From assembly GCA_002730485.1 (NCBI GenBank), contig PCAH01000138.1, positions 1-21,699 of the forward strand: a DNA stretch of 21,699 nucleotides, read 5' to 3'. A model generated the notes under the pieces. It did no database searches. It saw only the letters and a list, made by a program, of their open reading frames with translations, and was not told the origin of the DNA. Shown here one piece after another: positions 15,641 through 21,699 of the stretch. Each line of letters opens with the position of its first letter. Within the stretch, counting starts at the first letter, position 1. The stretch comes from Dehalococcoidia bacterium (GTDB taxonomy: Bacteria; Chloroflexota; Dehalococcoidia; UBA3495). The position numbers and the translations under genes are program-made.

Positions 15641-17182
15641 ATGATCACAGAGTCATTACTGCTGGAGAACCGATACTTCGACTCCGTGTTCCTCATGCGG
15701 GTGTCAAAACGCCTGACCGAACAACCGGGCATCAATTACGCGGCCATGGTCATGGGCACTCCAAAGAACGTTCAAATACTAGCCGACGCCGGGTACACGG
15801 GCATCGACAACCTTGGCGCTTCCAGCAACGACTTGGTGGTTTCGCTCAAGGCAGATTCGGTGGATGCCGCACGGGATGTGATCAGTTCTCTGGAGAAGTT
15901 CCTAGTCCGTGATACTGGCAAGGCGACCGCCCAGTCGGTGAGGACAATCGACCAGGCTTTGACCCAACAGCCAGACTCCAACCTAGCTGTCATATCCGTT
16001 CCCGGCGAGTTTGCGGCCAGAGAAGCGCGCCAAGCCCTGCAACAGGGGTTAAACGTGTTCCTATTCAGCGACCACGTTTCCATTGAAGATGAATTGGCCC
16101 TCAAACAATCAGCCTCCGAGAAAGGTCTCTTGGTCATGGGGCCGGACTGCGGGACCAGCATCGTTGGCGGCGTGGGATTGGGATTCGCCAATGCCGTCCG
16201 CCGGGGACCCATCGGCGTGATCGGTGCATCAGGCACCGGAACCCAAGAAGTGACATCCTTGGCCCACAGATGGGGGTCTGGTATCTCCCACGCTATCGGT
16301 GTCGGGGGGCGCGATGTGTCCGATGACATTGGAGCCATCTCTACCCTGCAAGTGATGGACTCTCTGGACAAAGACCCAAACACGGCAGTCATTCTGCTGA
16401 TCTCCAAGCCGCCTGGGGCCAAGACTTTAGCGATGGTGAACGAACGGATCGCGGCCTGTACCAAACCAGTGATCACCTGCTACCTGGGTAGCGAAAAGGG
16501 CTTGTTTCCAGATACTGACAACGTCACGACAACCCACAACCTCGACGCCGCCACCACCGCTGCCATCAGGTTGGCTGGCGGGATGCGGGTTGATGAAGGC
16601 AATGAGGTGACACCAGAATCGCTCCAACGGGAAAGCGGAAGACTCAAGCCCAGCCAGAAGTATGTGCGGGGAGTCTTTTCCGGTGGAACGCTGTGTTACC
16701 AGGCCCAGCAGGTGCTACGGGATGCCGGTCTGGCGGCCCATTCCAACGAGCCACTCGACAAGGACAAGCAACTGGCAGACTCGCTAAAGAGCACCGAGCA
16801 CACCCTGGTGGACATGGGCGCTGACGAATTCACAGAGGGGAAGCCCCATCCCATGGTCGACTCCTCCCAGCGGGTGGAACGCATCCTGGCCGAGGCCCAA
16901 GACCCAGAAACGGCTGTGATCCTCCTGGATTGTATCCTGGGCTATGTAGCCTCGGACGACCCTGGGGGAGAGATTGCCCCAGTCATTGCCCAGGCAAAAA
17001 GGACCGCAAAACAGAGAGGCGACGAGTTGAGCGTGGTCGTTTCCGTTTGCGGGACAGAACTAGACCATCAAGGCATGGACCAACAAGTAGCCGTTCTCGA
17101 ACAGGCAGGGGCCACCGTATTTAAGTCCGGTCTACAGGCCGCCGAATACGCCGTACAGCTGGTATCAGGGAGGACTCAGTAG
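15641..17182 (+). CDS. allF: FdrA/AllF, main part of a split acyl-CoA-synthetase-like carbamoyltransferase subunit
   Basis: This 513-residue protein matches E. coli FdrA from its start (SVFLMRVSKRL, MVMGTPKNVQIL) through the CoA-ligase-like core: LLVMGPDCGTSIVGG near residue 164, GPIGVIGASGTGTQEV near 188, SHAIGVGGRDVSDDIGAIS, then GVFSGGTLCYQAQQVL, GKPHPMVDSSQR and ILLDCILGYVASDDP. In E. coli FdrA is 555 residues; here the protein stops at a TAG where the last roughly 50 residues of FdrA should follow. Those residues are encoded immediately after the TAG in the same frame (17183-17362). The protein is the third member of the AllFGH carbamoyltransferase set and starts 12 bases after allG. Despite the acyl-CoA synthetase fold, the known role is carbamoyl transfer. 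Confidence 0.92.
   Translation: MITESLLLENRYFDSVFLMRVSKRLTEQPGINYAAMVMGTPKNVQILADAGYTGIDNLGASSNDLVVSLKADSVDAARDVISSLEKFLVRDTGKATAQSVRTIDQALTQQPDSNLAVISVPGEFAAREARQALQQGLNVFLFSDHVSIEDELALKQSASEKGLLVMGPDCGTSIVGGVGLGFANAVRRGPIGVIGASGTGTQEVTSLAHRWGSGISHAIGVGGRDVSDDIGAISTLQVMDSLDKDPNTAVILLISKPPGAKTLAMVNERIAACTKPVITCYLGSEKGLFPDTDNVTTTHNLDAATTAAIRLAGGMRVDEGNEVTPESLQRESGRLKPSQKYVRGVFSGGTLCYQAQQVLRDAGLAAHSNEPLDKDKQLADSLKSTEHTLVDMGADEFTEGKPHPMVDSSQRVERILAEAQDPETAVILLDCILGYVASDDPGGEIAPVIAQAKRTAKQRGDELSVVVSVCGTELDHQGMDQQVAVLEQAGATVFKSGLQAAEYAVQLVSGRTQ
17168..17173 (+). promoter_or_regulatory. Shine-Dalgarno for the split FdrA C-terminal piece
   Basis: GGGAGG lies nine bases before TTG 17183, inside the last codons of the FdrA main part. 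With it, ribosomes ending at the TAG could restart on the adjoining TTG. This favours a true two-gene arrangement over a plain nonsense mutation, although G-rich hexamers also occur by chance. Confidence 0.55.
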
Positions 17183-17362
17183 TTGGAAAACGAAACAGCC
17201 ATCGACAAGCTATTGGCCACCCCAGTTACGGCGATCAACCTCGGGGTGGAGGATTTTGCCGAGAACCTGGAAACCCAGGGTGCCCAGGTCATCCACGTAC
17301 ACTGGACGCCGCCCGCCGGTGGCGACCCAGAGATCATCGCGATCCTGGACAAGATCCTCTGA
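17183..17362 (+). CDS. FdrA C-terminal domain as a separate 59-residue protein
   Basis: From TTG 17183 to TGA 17362 the frame encodes 59 residues with PVTAINLGVEDFAENL and QVIHVHWTPPAGGDPE. This corresponds to the C-terminal end of E. coli FdrA, which I recall as VAVINIGLRSFALEL...VVHYQWSPVAGGNKKL. The gene begins directly after the TAG of the larger part with no spacer and in the same frame, behind GGGAGG. It may be a small subunit joining the larger FdrA part, be made as a fusion by amber readthrough, or reflect a nonsense mutation or sequence error. Conservation of the domain sequence right to its own stop argues that it is still expressed. It is the last gene of the plus-strand operon, converging on the unknown gene eight bases later. 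Confidence 0.8.
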   Translation: MENETAIDKLLATPVTAINLGVEDFAENLETQGAQVIHVHWTPPAGGDPEIIAILDKIL

Positions 17363-17370
17363 CCCTCGTC

Positions 17371-17673
17371 TTAGCTGCTGCTTGGTGAAGCTCCGATGCT
17401 TTCGGCGTAATCCTGCAACTCTTTGGCCTGTTCGCGAATGTCCACCGGCTCTCTACTTTTCAGCAGCGCTTTGGTCCTGGCGTTGGTGTAGGTGACGGCG
17501 GTGAAGATATCGTGAAGATCATCCATCAAGATATCTCCAAGACCCTCTTCACCGTCGGTTAGGCCAGGGATGGCCTCCACCATCGTCCGAACCATTGGGC
17601 GATTGGTGGGTTTGGCCGCTGTCGGTTTGGAGGCAGCGGTTCCTGCGACAACGGGTTCGGGCTGAGCAGCCAT
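17371..17673 (-). CDS. Unknown 100-residue protein, or C-terminal remnant of a larger one
   Basis: I do not recognise this protein. It begins with a Pro/Ala/Thr-rich stretch (MAAQPEPVVAGTAASKPTAA) that looks like an interdomain linker. A compact, acidic, helix-forming part follows with MVRTMVEAIPGL, GLGDILMDDLHDIF, NARTKALL and IREQAKELQDYAESIG. Codon use matches neighbouring real genes. The ATG is part of a CATG that also supplies the ATG of the truncated response regulator on the other strand, and no Shine-Dalgarno precedes it. The frame stays open to 17913, but that part is antisense to the regulator. A linker at the very N-terminus suggests the gene has lost its front. No signal peptide or membrane helix. 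Confidence 0.5.
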   Translation of the reverse strand: MAAQPEPVVAGTAASKPTAAKPTNRPMVRTMVEAIPGLTDGEEGLGDILMDDLHDIFTAVTYTNARTKALLKSREPVDIREQAKELQDYAESIGASPSSS

Positions 17674-18109
17674 GGGCGACACGGAAAACACCATACGCGG
17701 GCTTGAGATCGGTGCTGATGAATACCTCACCAAGCCAGTCGCCAAGCGCGAATTTCTGGCCCGTGTCCGAACCATGCTCAGGCGAGCCAAGGCTCCGGAC
17801 GACGCACCCATCGAATACCAGGACACGGTAATCGCTCTGGATCTGTTGACCCACAGTGCGCGCTGCCGGGGTGAAGAGATCCAAATGCGACCCACCGAAT
17901 TCCGACTTCTCACCTATCTGGCGCTGAACCACGAACGGGTTTTGAGTCCTCAGGAACTCCTGGACAACGTCTGGGGTTCTGAAAGGGGCTCACTGGACTC
18001 TCTCAAATGGCACGTTTCCGCATTGAGAGAGAAGCTTGAGCCAGACCAGAAAAAGCCCAAAATCATTGTCACCTTCCCCAGAGTCGGTTACCGCTACATC
18101 CGCCCCTAA
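17672..18109 (+). CDS. OmpR/PhoB-type response regulator lacking most of the receiver domain
   Basis: The protein (145 residues) starts inside a receiver domain, at TIRGLEIGADEYLTKPVAKREFLARV. This is the alpha4-beta5-alpha5 end with the conserved Lys of TKP. It lacks about 75 residues that would carry the acidic pair and the phosphorylated Asp, and a TGA three codons upstream closes the frame. The C-terminal winged-helix DNA-binding domain appears whole: VIALDLLTHSARCRGEEIQMRPTEFRLL, LALNHERVLSPQELLDNVWG, and VSALREKLE...FPRVGYRYI. It could be a pseudogene or a constitutive DNA-binding fragment. No histidine kinase is nearby and no Shine-Dalgarno is visible. It abuts the unknown minus-strand gene head to head. 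Confidence 0.8.
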   Translation: MGDTENTIRGLEIGADEYLTKPVAKREFLARVRTMLRRAKAPDDAPIEYQDTVIALDLLTHSARCRGEEIQMRPTEFRLLTYLALNHERVLSPQELLDNVWGSERGSLDSLKWHVSALREKLEPDQKKPKIIVTFPRVGYRYIRP

Positions 18110-18120
18110 AGTGCTCCACT

Positions 18121-18162
18121 CCTCTCAATTAACTGAGAGGCTCACCGCCTGAATAATGGCGG
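18121..18162 (+). terminator. Tandem hairpins after the response-regulator gene
   Basis: The first hairpin has CCTCTCA (18121-18127) pairing with TGAGAGG (18134-18140) over a 6-base loop. The second has CCGCC (18145-18149) pairing with GGCGG (18158-18162) over 8 bases, followed by AATCTTTA. They start 12 bases after the TAA stop. The T-run is poor, so termination is likely but not certain. Confidence 0.5.
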
Positions 18163-18320
18163 AATCTTTAGGCCACGGCTGTATCCGACGTATTTTGCTG
18201 AACCCTACCGCTAGTGTGGTGTGTGATTGGTGTGCGTTTTGGAGCCAGGCAGCAGATTCATAAGTCAGGGCAAATCGGTTGACCCTATCAGGGCGCGATT
18301 CTATAGTTCTTCCTACACCC

Positions 18321-18345
18321 AGGCGTTTTTCTTATAGGAACGCCT
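18321..18345. repeat. Inverted repeat upstream of the MFS gene
   Basis: AGGCGTT (18321-18327) pairs with AACGCCT (18339-18345) across an 11-base AT-rich centre containing TTATAGG. It lies about 80 bases before the MFS start, so it could be an operator or a terminator stem. The sequence alone does not decide. Confidence 0.4.
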
Positions 18346-18426
18346 AATCTCAAAATGCCCATTTACGTCTTCCCTCAACTATGACGAGACCGTGAGTTTT
18401 CGGCTTTCCATCATCATGAACATACA

Positions 18427-19671
18427 ATGACGTCCACAACAGCCTCCAGAGAGAGGGACAGATTTAAGATGTTCCGCGCTCTCCACAGCAGCAATTTCCG
18501 TTGGTTTTGGCTGAATGGCGCGGCACAGGCAATGGCCCAGGGAATGCAATTCCTGACCGTGGGCATCCTGGTTTTGGACATCACCGGCTCGGCCTACCAG
18601 TTGGGATTGGTGATTTTCGCCTACGGCCTTCCCAACGTGCTCTTTTCTCTGCTGGGCGGCGTCATCGCTGACCGCACCGACCGGGTCAGACTGTTGATCT
18701 CCACTCGTTTCGCCGTTTCTACCCTGATACTCGCACTTGCGATGTTGAAAATCACCGGCAATCTTGAGATCTGGCACATCTTCGGAATCGCGTCTTTGCT
18801 GGGAACGGTCCAGGCGATCAACATGCCCGCCCGCATGGCTCTGGTGGCCGATCTTGTCGAACGGGAAGACATGATGAATGCCGTGGCGCTGCATTCGATG
18901 GTGAATCAGTCAGGACAGATAATCGGGCCAGCTTTGGCGGGTGGATTGATTGAACTCATGGGAGTTGGTTCGACGCTTATTGCCAATGCGGGCTTGTACG
19001 CAGTAGGAATCTTGTTCCTGGCGATGATCAAAGGCTTGCCGCCAAGAGCCGAGGCCGCCAAGACGGCGATTCTCAAAGATCTTCAAGCCGGACTGCAGTG
19101 CGTCAGATCAACGCCGGTGCTCTACACGGTTATAGGGCTGGCGTTCGCATTCACATTCTTCGCCATGTCATACCGCCAGGTGTTGCCGGCATTCACCGAA
19201 GAGGTTTTGGATGTTGGTGCGGGAGGAACCGGGCTTTTGTGGCTAGGCGCCGGTCTTGGATCGCTATTGGGAAGCTTCATCCTGGCGACGCTGGGGGATT
19301 TCCGCCGCAAGTCTTGGCTCCTGGTAGGAACACTGATCTTTCTCTGCGGCTTCCTCACGTTGTTTGCCTGGTCCACCTGGTACCCGGCTTCCTGGGTGTT
19401 CTTCTTCTTTGTCGGAGCAGCCAGCACGGGGTTGTTCTGGCCTCTGGTGAACACCCTGGTACAACTGAATGTTCCCGCCGAATTGCGGGGGCGGGTTCTG
19501 AGCATCCTGCAGATCGCTCCCGGGATTCATTTCTTGAGCGCACTGCCGCTGGCGGTCGCAGGCGACGTTATTAGCTGGCCCGTCGCTTTGACGGCGACTG
19601 CGGCAATTACTTTGTTCTTCGCCCTCTGGCTCGGAGTCGCACGCCCGCTGCTGCGCCATTTTGAAGATTAG
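18427..19671 (+). CDS. MFS transporter, EntS/MFS_3-like exporter
   Basis: This 414-residue membrane protein has about twelve hydrophobic segments. It belongs to the MFS_3/EntS-like group: an N-terminal FRALHSSNFRWFWLNGAAQAM segment, the loop-2/3 motif LLGGVIADRTDRVRLL (variant of G-x-x-x-D-R-x-x-R), the stretch INMPARMALVADLVEREDMMNAVALHSM, typical of the family, and WPLVNTLVQLNVPAELRGRVLS in the second half. Such proteins export siderophores, macrolides or other small molecules; the substrate here is unknown. The ATG at 18427 has only a weak Shine-Dalgarno; ATG 18469 (residue 15) is an alternative. It converges on the redoxin gene with a 7-base gap and does not look like part of the catabolic operon. 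Confidence 0.93.
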   Translation: MTSTTASRERDRFKMFRALHSSNFRWFWLNGAAQAMAQGMQFLTVGILVLDITGSAYQLGLVIFAYGLPNVLFSLLGGVIADRTDRVRLLISTRFAVSTLILALAMLKITGNLEIWHIFGIASLLGTVQAINMPARMALVADLVEREDMMNAVALHSMVNQSGQIIGPALAGGLIELMGVGSTLIANAGLYAVGILFLAMIKGLPPRAEAAKTAILKDLQAGLQCVRSTPVLYTVIGLAFAFTFFAMSYRQVLPAFTEEVLDVGAGGTGLLWLGAGLGSLLGSFILATLGDFRRKSWLLVGTLIFLCGFLTLFAWSTWYPASWVFFFFVGAASTGLFWPLVNTLVQLNVPAELRGRVLSILQIAPGIHFLSALPLAVAGDVISWPVALTATAAITLFFALWLGVARPLLRHFED

Positions 19672-19678
19672 CTGTTAA

Positions 19679-20380
19679 CTACGTACCGCTTTCAGCCAGC
19701 AATCCCTGGATCACAGCTTCAGTCTCCGCGTAAGCACCTTCCCCGAAATGTGTGTAGCGAATCACGCCGTCCTTGTCGACCAGGTATTCAGCCTGCCAGT
19801 ACCTATTGTTGTACCGGTACCAGGTCTTGAAGTCGTTGTCCTGAGCCATGGGCCAGACAAGGTCATGTTTCTTGATGGCGTCCACCACGTTTTCGTAGTC
19901 CTTTTCGAACTCGAATTCCGGACTATGAACCCCAACGATGACCAACCCCTGATCCGCGTACTTGGATTGCATCTCCCTCAGGAATGGGAACGTGTTGATG
20001 CAGTTAATACAGGTGTAAGTCCAAAAATCGATCAGGACAACGCTCCCCTTGAGTCCTTCCATGGTCAGGGGTTCGCTATTGATCCAGGCTTCGATGCCAC
20101 TGAAATCTGGTGCCAGATTGCCCACTGCGCCGCCCACTTTTCGGTTGGCGTCGTTAACAGCGGATTTGGTGGCCGACGGAGTGGGCAGAGCCTTTGTTGG
20201 TGTTGTCGTTACAGGCACCACAGTCGAGTTAGATAACGGTTTCAGAGACGCGGAGGACTCGTCGGGAACCGGAGTTGCCGGGCTGCCACAGGCAATCGCC
20301 AAAGCAACCAACACAATCACCGCCATTGTGAGGACATGCATCTTCCTGATTGGACTTGAAAATGTTCTGACCCTGGCCAT
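19679..20380 (-). CDS. TlpA/redoxin-family thioredoxin-like lipoprotein
   Basis: This 233-residue exported protein starts with a lipoprotein signal: hydrophobic VLTMAVIVLVALAIA and a lipobox-like A-I-A-C with Cys31. A Ser/Thr/Pro-rich tether runs to about residue 75. The redoxin domain begins at VGNLAPDFSGI and carries the active site WTYTCINC (Cys124 and Cys127), followed by INTFPFLREMQSKY and VDKDGVIRYTHFGEGAY. The WTYTCINC form resembles the redoxin domain of DipZ-like and TlpA-like proteins that reduce or transfer disulfides outside the membrane. Its ATG overlaps the molybdoenzyme stop as TGATG, so the two are probably translationally coupled and may work together in the cell envelope. 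Confidence 0.93.
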   Translation of the reverse strand: MARVRTFSSPIRKMHVLTMAVIVLVALAIACGSPATPVPDESSASLKPLSNSTVVPVTTTPTKALPTPSATKSAVNDANRKVGGAVGNLAPDFSGIEAWINSEPLTMEGLKGSVVLIDFWTYTCINCINTFPFLREMQSKYADQGLVIVGVHSPEFEFEKDYENVVDAIKKHDLVWPMAQDNDFKTWYRYNNRYWQAEYLVDKDGVIRYTHFGEGAYAETEAVIQGLLAESGT

Positions 20381-21159
20381 CAGATCTTAGTCCTTCGGCG
20401 GTGGATGCCCCTGGCCCCGCTTGGGCGGTTCCCACGTTCCTCTTCAACCTGCATGGTGCCGTCGCCCTCGGCACACCTAACCTCAAAGGTGTGGTTCCCT
20501 TCCGCAAATGCCCAGTCGTAGCGCCAGATCACCCAGGTGGTTTCAGAGAGGGGTGAGCGCAACTGCGCTTCTTCCCAGGGGCCATCAACCACTCTGACCT
20601 CAACCTTGGAGATGCCTCTGGCGCCAGCGAAGGCGATTCCCCCAACTGGGACCAGAGTCTGACCGTCTCGCTCCACCAGGTCTTTGACCGCCACCGTGTC
20701 GATCACGGACGTCGCCTGGACCTGGGCCACCTCATCCCAGCCCCGGTCAACCCAATATCCTGGCTGGTACTCTTCCACAACCTCGATACCTGTAATCCAC
20801 TTGGGCTGTTTCATGCCGTAACGGTCTGGCAGCCAGATACGCAAGGGGAATCCGTGATCGAATGGAATAGGTTTACCGTCCCAAGCGTAAGCCAGCATGA
20901 TGCGCTCATCGGACGCGATCAGGTCTAGTTCAACGGTCTCATGGAAACCGTCGCCCGAGGTGATGACCAGGTATCTGGCCTCCGGGCGGATATTGGCGTC
21001 GGCCAGTATCTTTTGCAGGCTCACACCGGTCCACCAGGTGGTGCTAATCAGGGTTGAGGCGACCCTTCCTGAGATACAAGAAAGGGTGACGTACTGATCC
21101 CTGGACTCGTAGTTGTTTCGGATTTCGTCCAGGGTGAGCGACATCGGGGTGTCCACCAA
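20380..21159 (-). CDS. Sulfite-oxidase-like molybdopterin oxidoreductase, C-terminal part after an in-frame stop
   Basis: This part carries the catalytic core of a YedY/SuoX-like enzyme. VDTPMSLTLDEI opens the molybdopterin-binding domain, VTLSCISGRV supplies the likely Mo-ligand Cys, and WWTGVSLQKIL, DHGFPLRIWLPDRYGMKQPKWI and YWVDRGWDE follow. The C-terminal Mo-co dimerisation-like domain has PVGGIAFAGARGISKVEV and ends GTMQVEEERG. A TTG at 21159 could start it, but the same frame reads on upstream through WTLPIIGL to a TAA at 21181-21183. Before that stop lies the N-terminal part of the same protein, so the two pieces were one gene. If made alone this part would have no signal for export. 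It is coupled to the redoxin gene by a TGATG overlap. Confidence 0.88.
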   Translation of the reverse strand: MVDTPMSLTLDEIRNNYESRDQYVTLSCISGRVASTLISTTWWTGVSLQKILADANIRPEARYLVITSGDGFHETVELDLIASDERIMLAYAWDGKPIPFDHGFPLRIWLPDRYGMKQPKWITGIEVVEEYQPGYWVDRGWDEVAQVQATSVIDTVAVKDLVERDGQTLVPVGGIAFAGARGISKVEVRVVDGPWEEAQLRSPLSETTWVIWRYDWAFAEGNHTFEVRCAEGDGTMQVEEERGNRPSGARGIHRRRTKI

Positions 21160-21180
21160 CCCGATGATGGGTAGAGTCCA

Positions 21181-21699
21181 TTAGTCGATGTTGATCACCG
21201 TGGGTTCAGTTCTGAGGAAAACTTTATAGTGGTCTTCTATGGGTGTGTATTCCGGTCGAGTGCCAAAAGCCGGGACCAGGGGGTCATCGGCGTTCGGCAG
21301 CGGTCCTCTATCTGACGGAATAGTCTGGTCCGCCGTTGCTGCTATGGCCTCGTTAAGTTCGCGGCGGTCTCGCTGGGCCAGTATTCCTCCAACGCCGCTG
21401 CTGACCACTATGATAGTCGCGGAGGCAGTGCCCAGACGCACCAGGAATTCCCTTCTGTTGATGCTCTTGGCCCAGCGAATCTCCCCTTCTGTGACCAAAT
21501 CGTTAGACTTTCTCAGCAATCGGCGGTAGGTCCAGAGTATGACCGCTCCCCAGAGAAAAAACGGTATGAGGACTCCCAGGACGACCAGAGAGGGGTCGCG
21601 TTCCGACTGACCCATCGGCAAACTGACCAGGGTCATGGGTATGCCCAATAACAGCGCCAAGACCATGCCCGTGATTGGCTTGGGAGTGATCAGCGTTAG
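21181..21699 (-). CDS. Sulfite-oxidase-like molybdopterin oxidoreductase, N-terminal part, cut by an in-frame stop and the window edge
   Basis: The frame is open to the last base of the window, so the true start lies beyond it. The visible 172 residues hold two membrane segments (TGMVLALLLGIPMTLVSLP and LVVLGVLIPFFLWGAVILW). A Tat-like motif follows, NRREFLVRLGTASATIIVV, then a linker and the entry to the catalytic domain, RPEYTPIEDHYKVFLRTEPTVINID. A TAA comes next, and the frame resumes WTLPIIGLVDTPM. In relatives this junction is continuous (a D-x-W-x-L-x-I-x-GLV pattern), so the stop replaces one internal residue. Nonsense mutation, sequence error and, less likely, readthrough are possible. 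Confidence 0.85.
   Translation of the reverse strand, partial: LTLITPKPITGMVLALLLGIPMTLVSLPMGQSERDPSLVVLGVLIPFFLWGAVILWTYRRLLRKSNDLVTEGEIRWAKSINRREFLVRLGTASATIIVVSSGVGGILAQRDRRELNEAIAATADQTIPSDRGPLPNADDPLVPAFGTRPEYTPIEDHYKVFLRTEPTVINID

Larger units (their letters stand above)
18110..18426. other. Intergenic region with inverted repeats, no gene seen
   Basis: These 317 bases between the truncated regulator and the MFS gene hold no convincing ORF or RNA gene. They are more AT-rich than the flanking genes. Three inverted repeats occur: 18121-18140, 18145-18162 and 18321-18345. The promoter of the MFS gene should lie in the right half, but no clear -35/-10 pair stands out. Confidence 0.6.

Noticed and set aside
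15772..16476. 234-residue open frame on the minus strand
   Set aside because: It is antisense to the strongly conserved FdrA core and low in recognisable features; it is a shadow frame.
851..17362. Classical allantoin-utilisation cluster
   Set aside because: Only the carbamoyltransferase set and carbamate kinase are shared; allantoinase, allantoate amidohydrolase, ureidoglycolate dehydrogenase and glyoxylate genes are all missing from the window.
17180..21183. Stop-codon reassignment or a suppressor-tRNA code as an explanation of the two in-frame stops
   Set aside because: The two internal stops are TAG and TAA, and all three stop codons end other intact genes in the window (for example TAG for allH and the MFS gene, TAA for the BiuH-like gene and the amidase, TGA for carbamate kinase).
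1..21699. tRNA, rRNA, CRISPR array, insertion sequence or prophage
   Set aside because: I saw no cloverleaf with conserved TPsiC/anticodon features, no regularly spaced repeats, and no transposase, integrase or phage genes.

Overview
The window looks like bacterial chromosomal DNA of moderately high GC. Several traits point to a Chloroflexota-like free-living heterotroph, possibly of the SAR202/Dehalococcoidia type: Thr/Pro-rich lipoprotein linkers, a BMP-family importer, a PF20091-type alpha/beta hydrolase, NHL and SMP-30 proteins, and a Tat-type molybdoenzyme with a TlpA-like lipoprotein. This placement is inferred from family content only. No rRNA, tRNA, CRISPR array or insertion sequence was seen.

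Layout. (1) Bases 1-831, plus strand: the 3' end of an NHL beta-propeller gene. (2) Bases 851-5666, minus strand: a tight four-gene operon. In transcription order it encodes carbamate kinase, a transcarbamylase of the aspartate/ornithine fold, a large PF20091-type alpha/beta hydrolase and an SMP-30 lactonase. (3) Bases 5667-5913: a divergent control region. (4) Bases 5914-17362, plus strand: a long catabolic operon. It encodes a BMP-type ABC importer (double ATPase, two permeases, lipoprotein), a biuret-amidohydrolase-like cysteine hydrolase, an amidase-signature enzyme, and the AllH/AllG/AllF (YlbF/YlbE/FdrA) carbamoyltransferase set. FdrA is split in two by an in-frame TAG. (5) Bases 17371-18109: a small unknown minus-strand gene and a response regulator without most of its receiver domain, meeting head to head. 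(6) Bases 18110-18426: non-coding, with three inverted repeats. (7) Bases 18427-19671: an MFS exporter. (8) Bases 19679-21699, minus strand: a TlpA/redoxin lipoprotein and a sulfite-oxidase-like molybdopterin enzyme interrupted by an in-frame TAA.

How it may work together (inference). The importer would bring in a nitrogen-rich ureide or N-carbamoyl compound. The BiuH-like hydrolase and the amidase would cut its terminal amide bonds. AllFGH would phosphorolyse a carbamoyl intermediate (oxalurate in E. coli) to carbamoyl phosphate, and the divergent carbamate kinase would turn that into ATP, CO2 and ammonia. The second transcarbamylase keeps the carbamoyl-phosphate site, but all four aspartate-site residues I aligned are replaced. 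The locus may therefore hold two different carbamoyl-transfer routes feeding one kinase, one of them with an unknown acceptor or product. This is the most promising candidate here for an undescribed system.

Cautions. The window has two in-frame stops inside otherwise conserved proteins, one apparent ATA start and one truncated regulator. Some of these could be sequencing or assembly errors; the SD-TTG arrangement in fdrA argues for a real split gene there.
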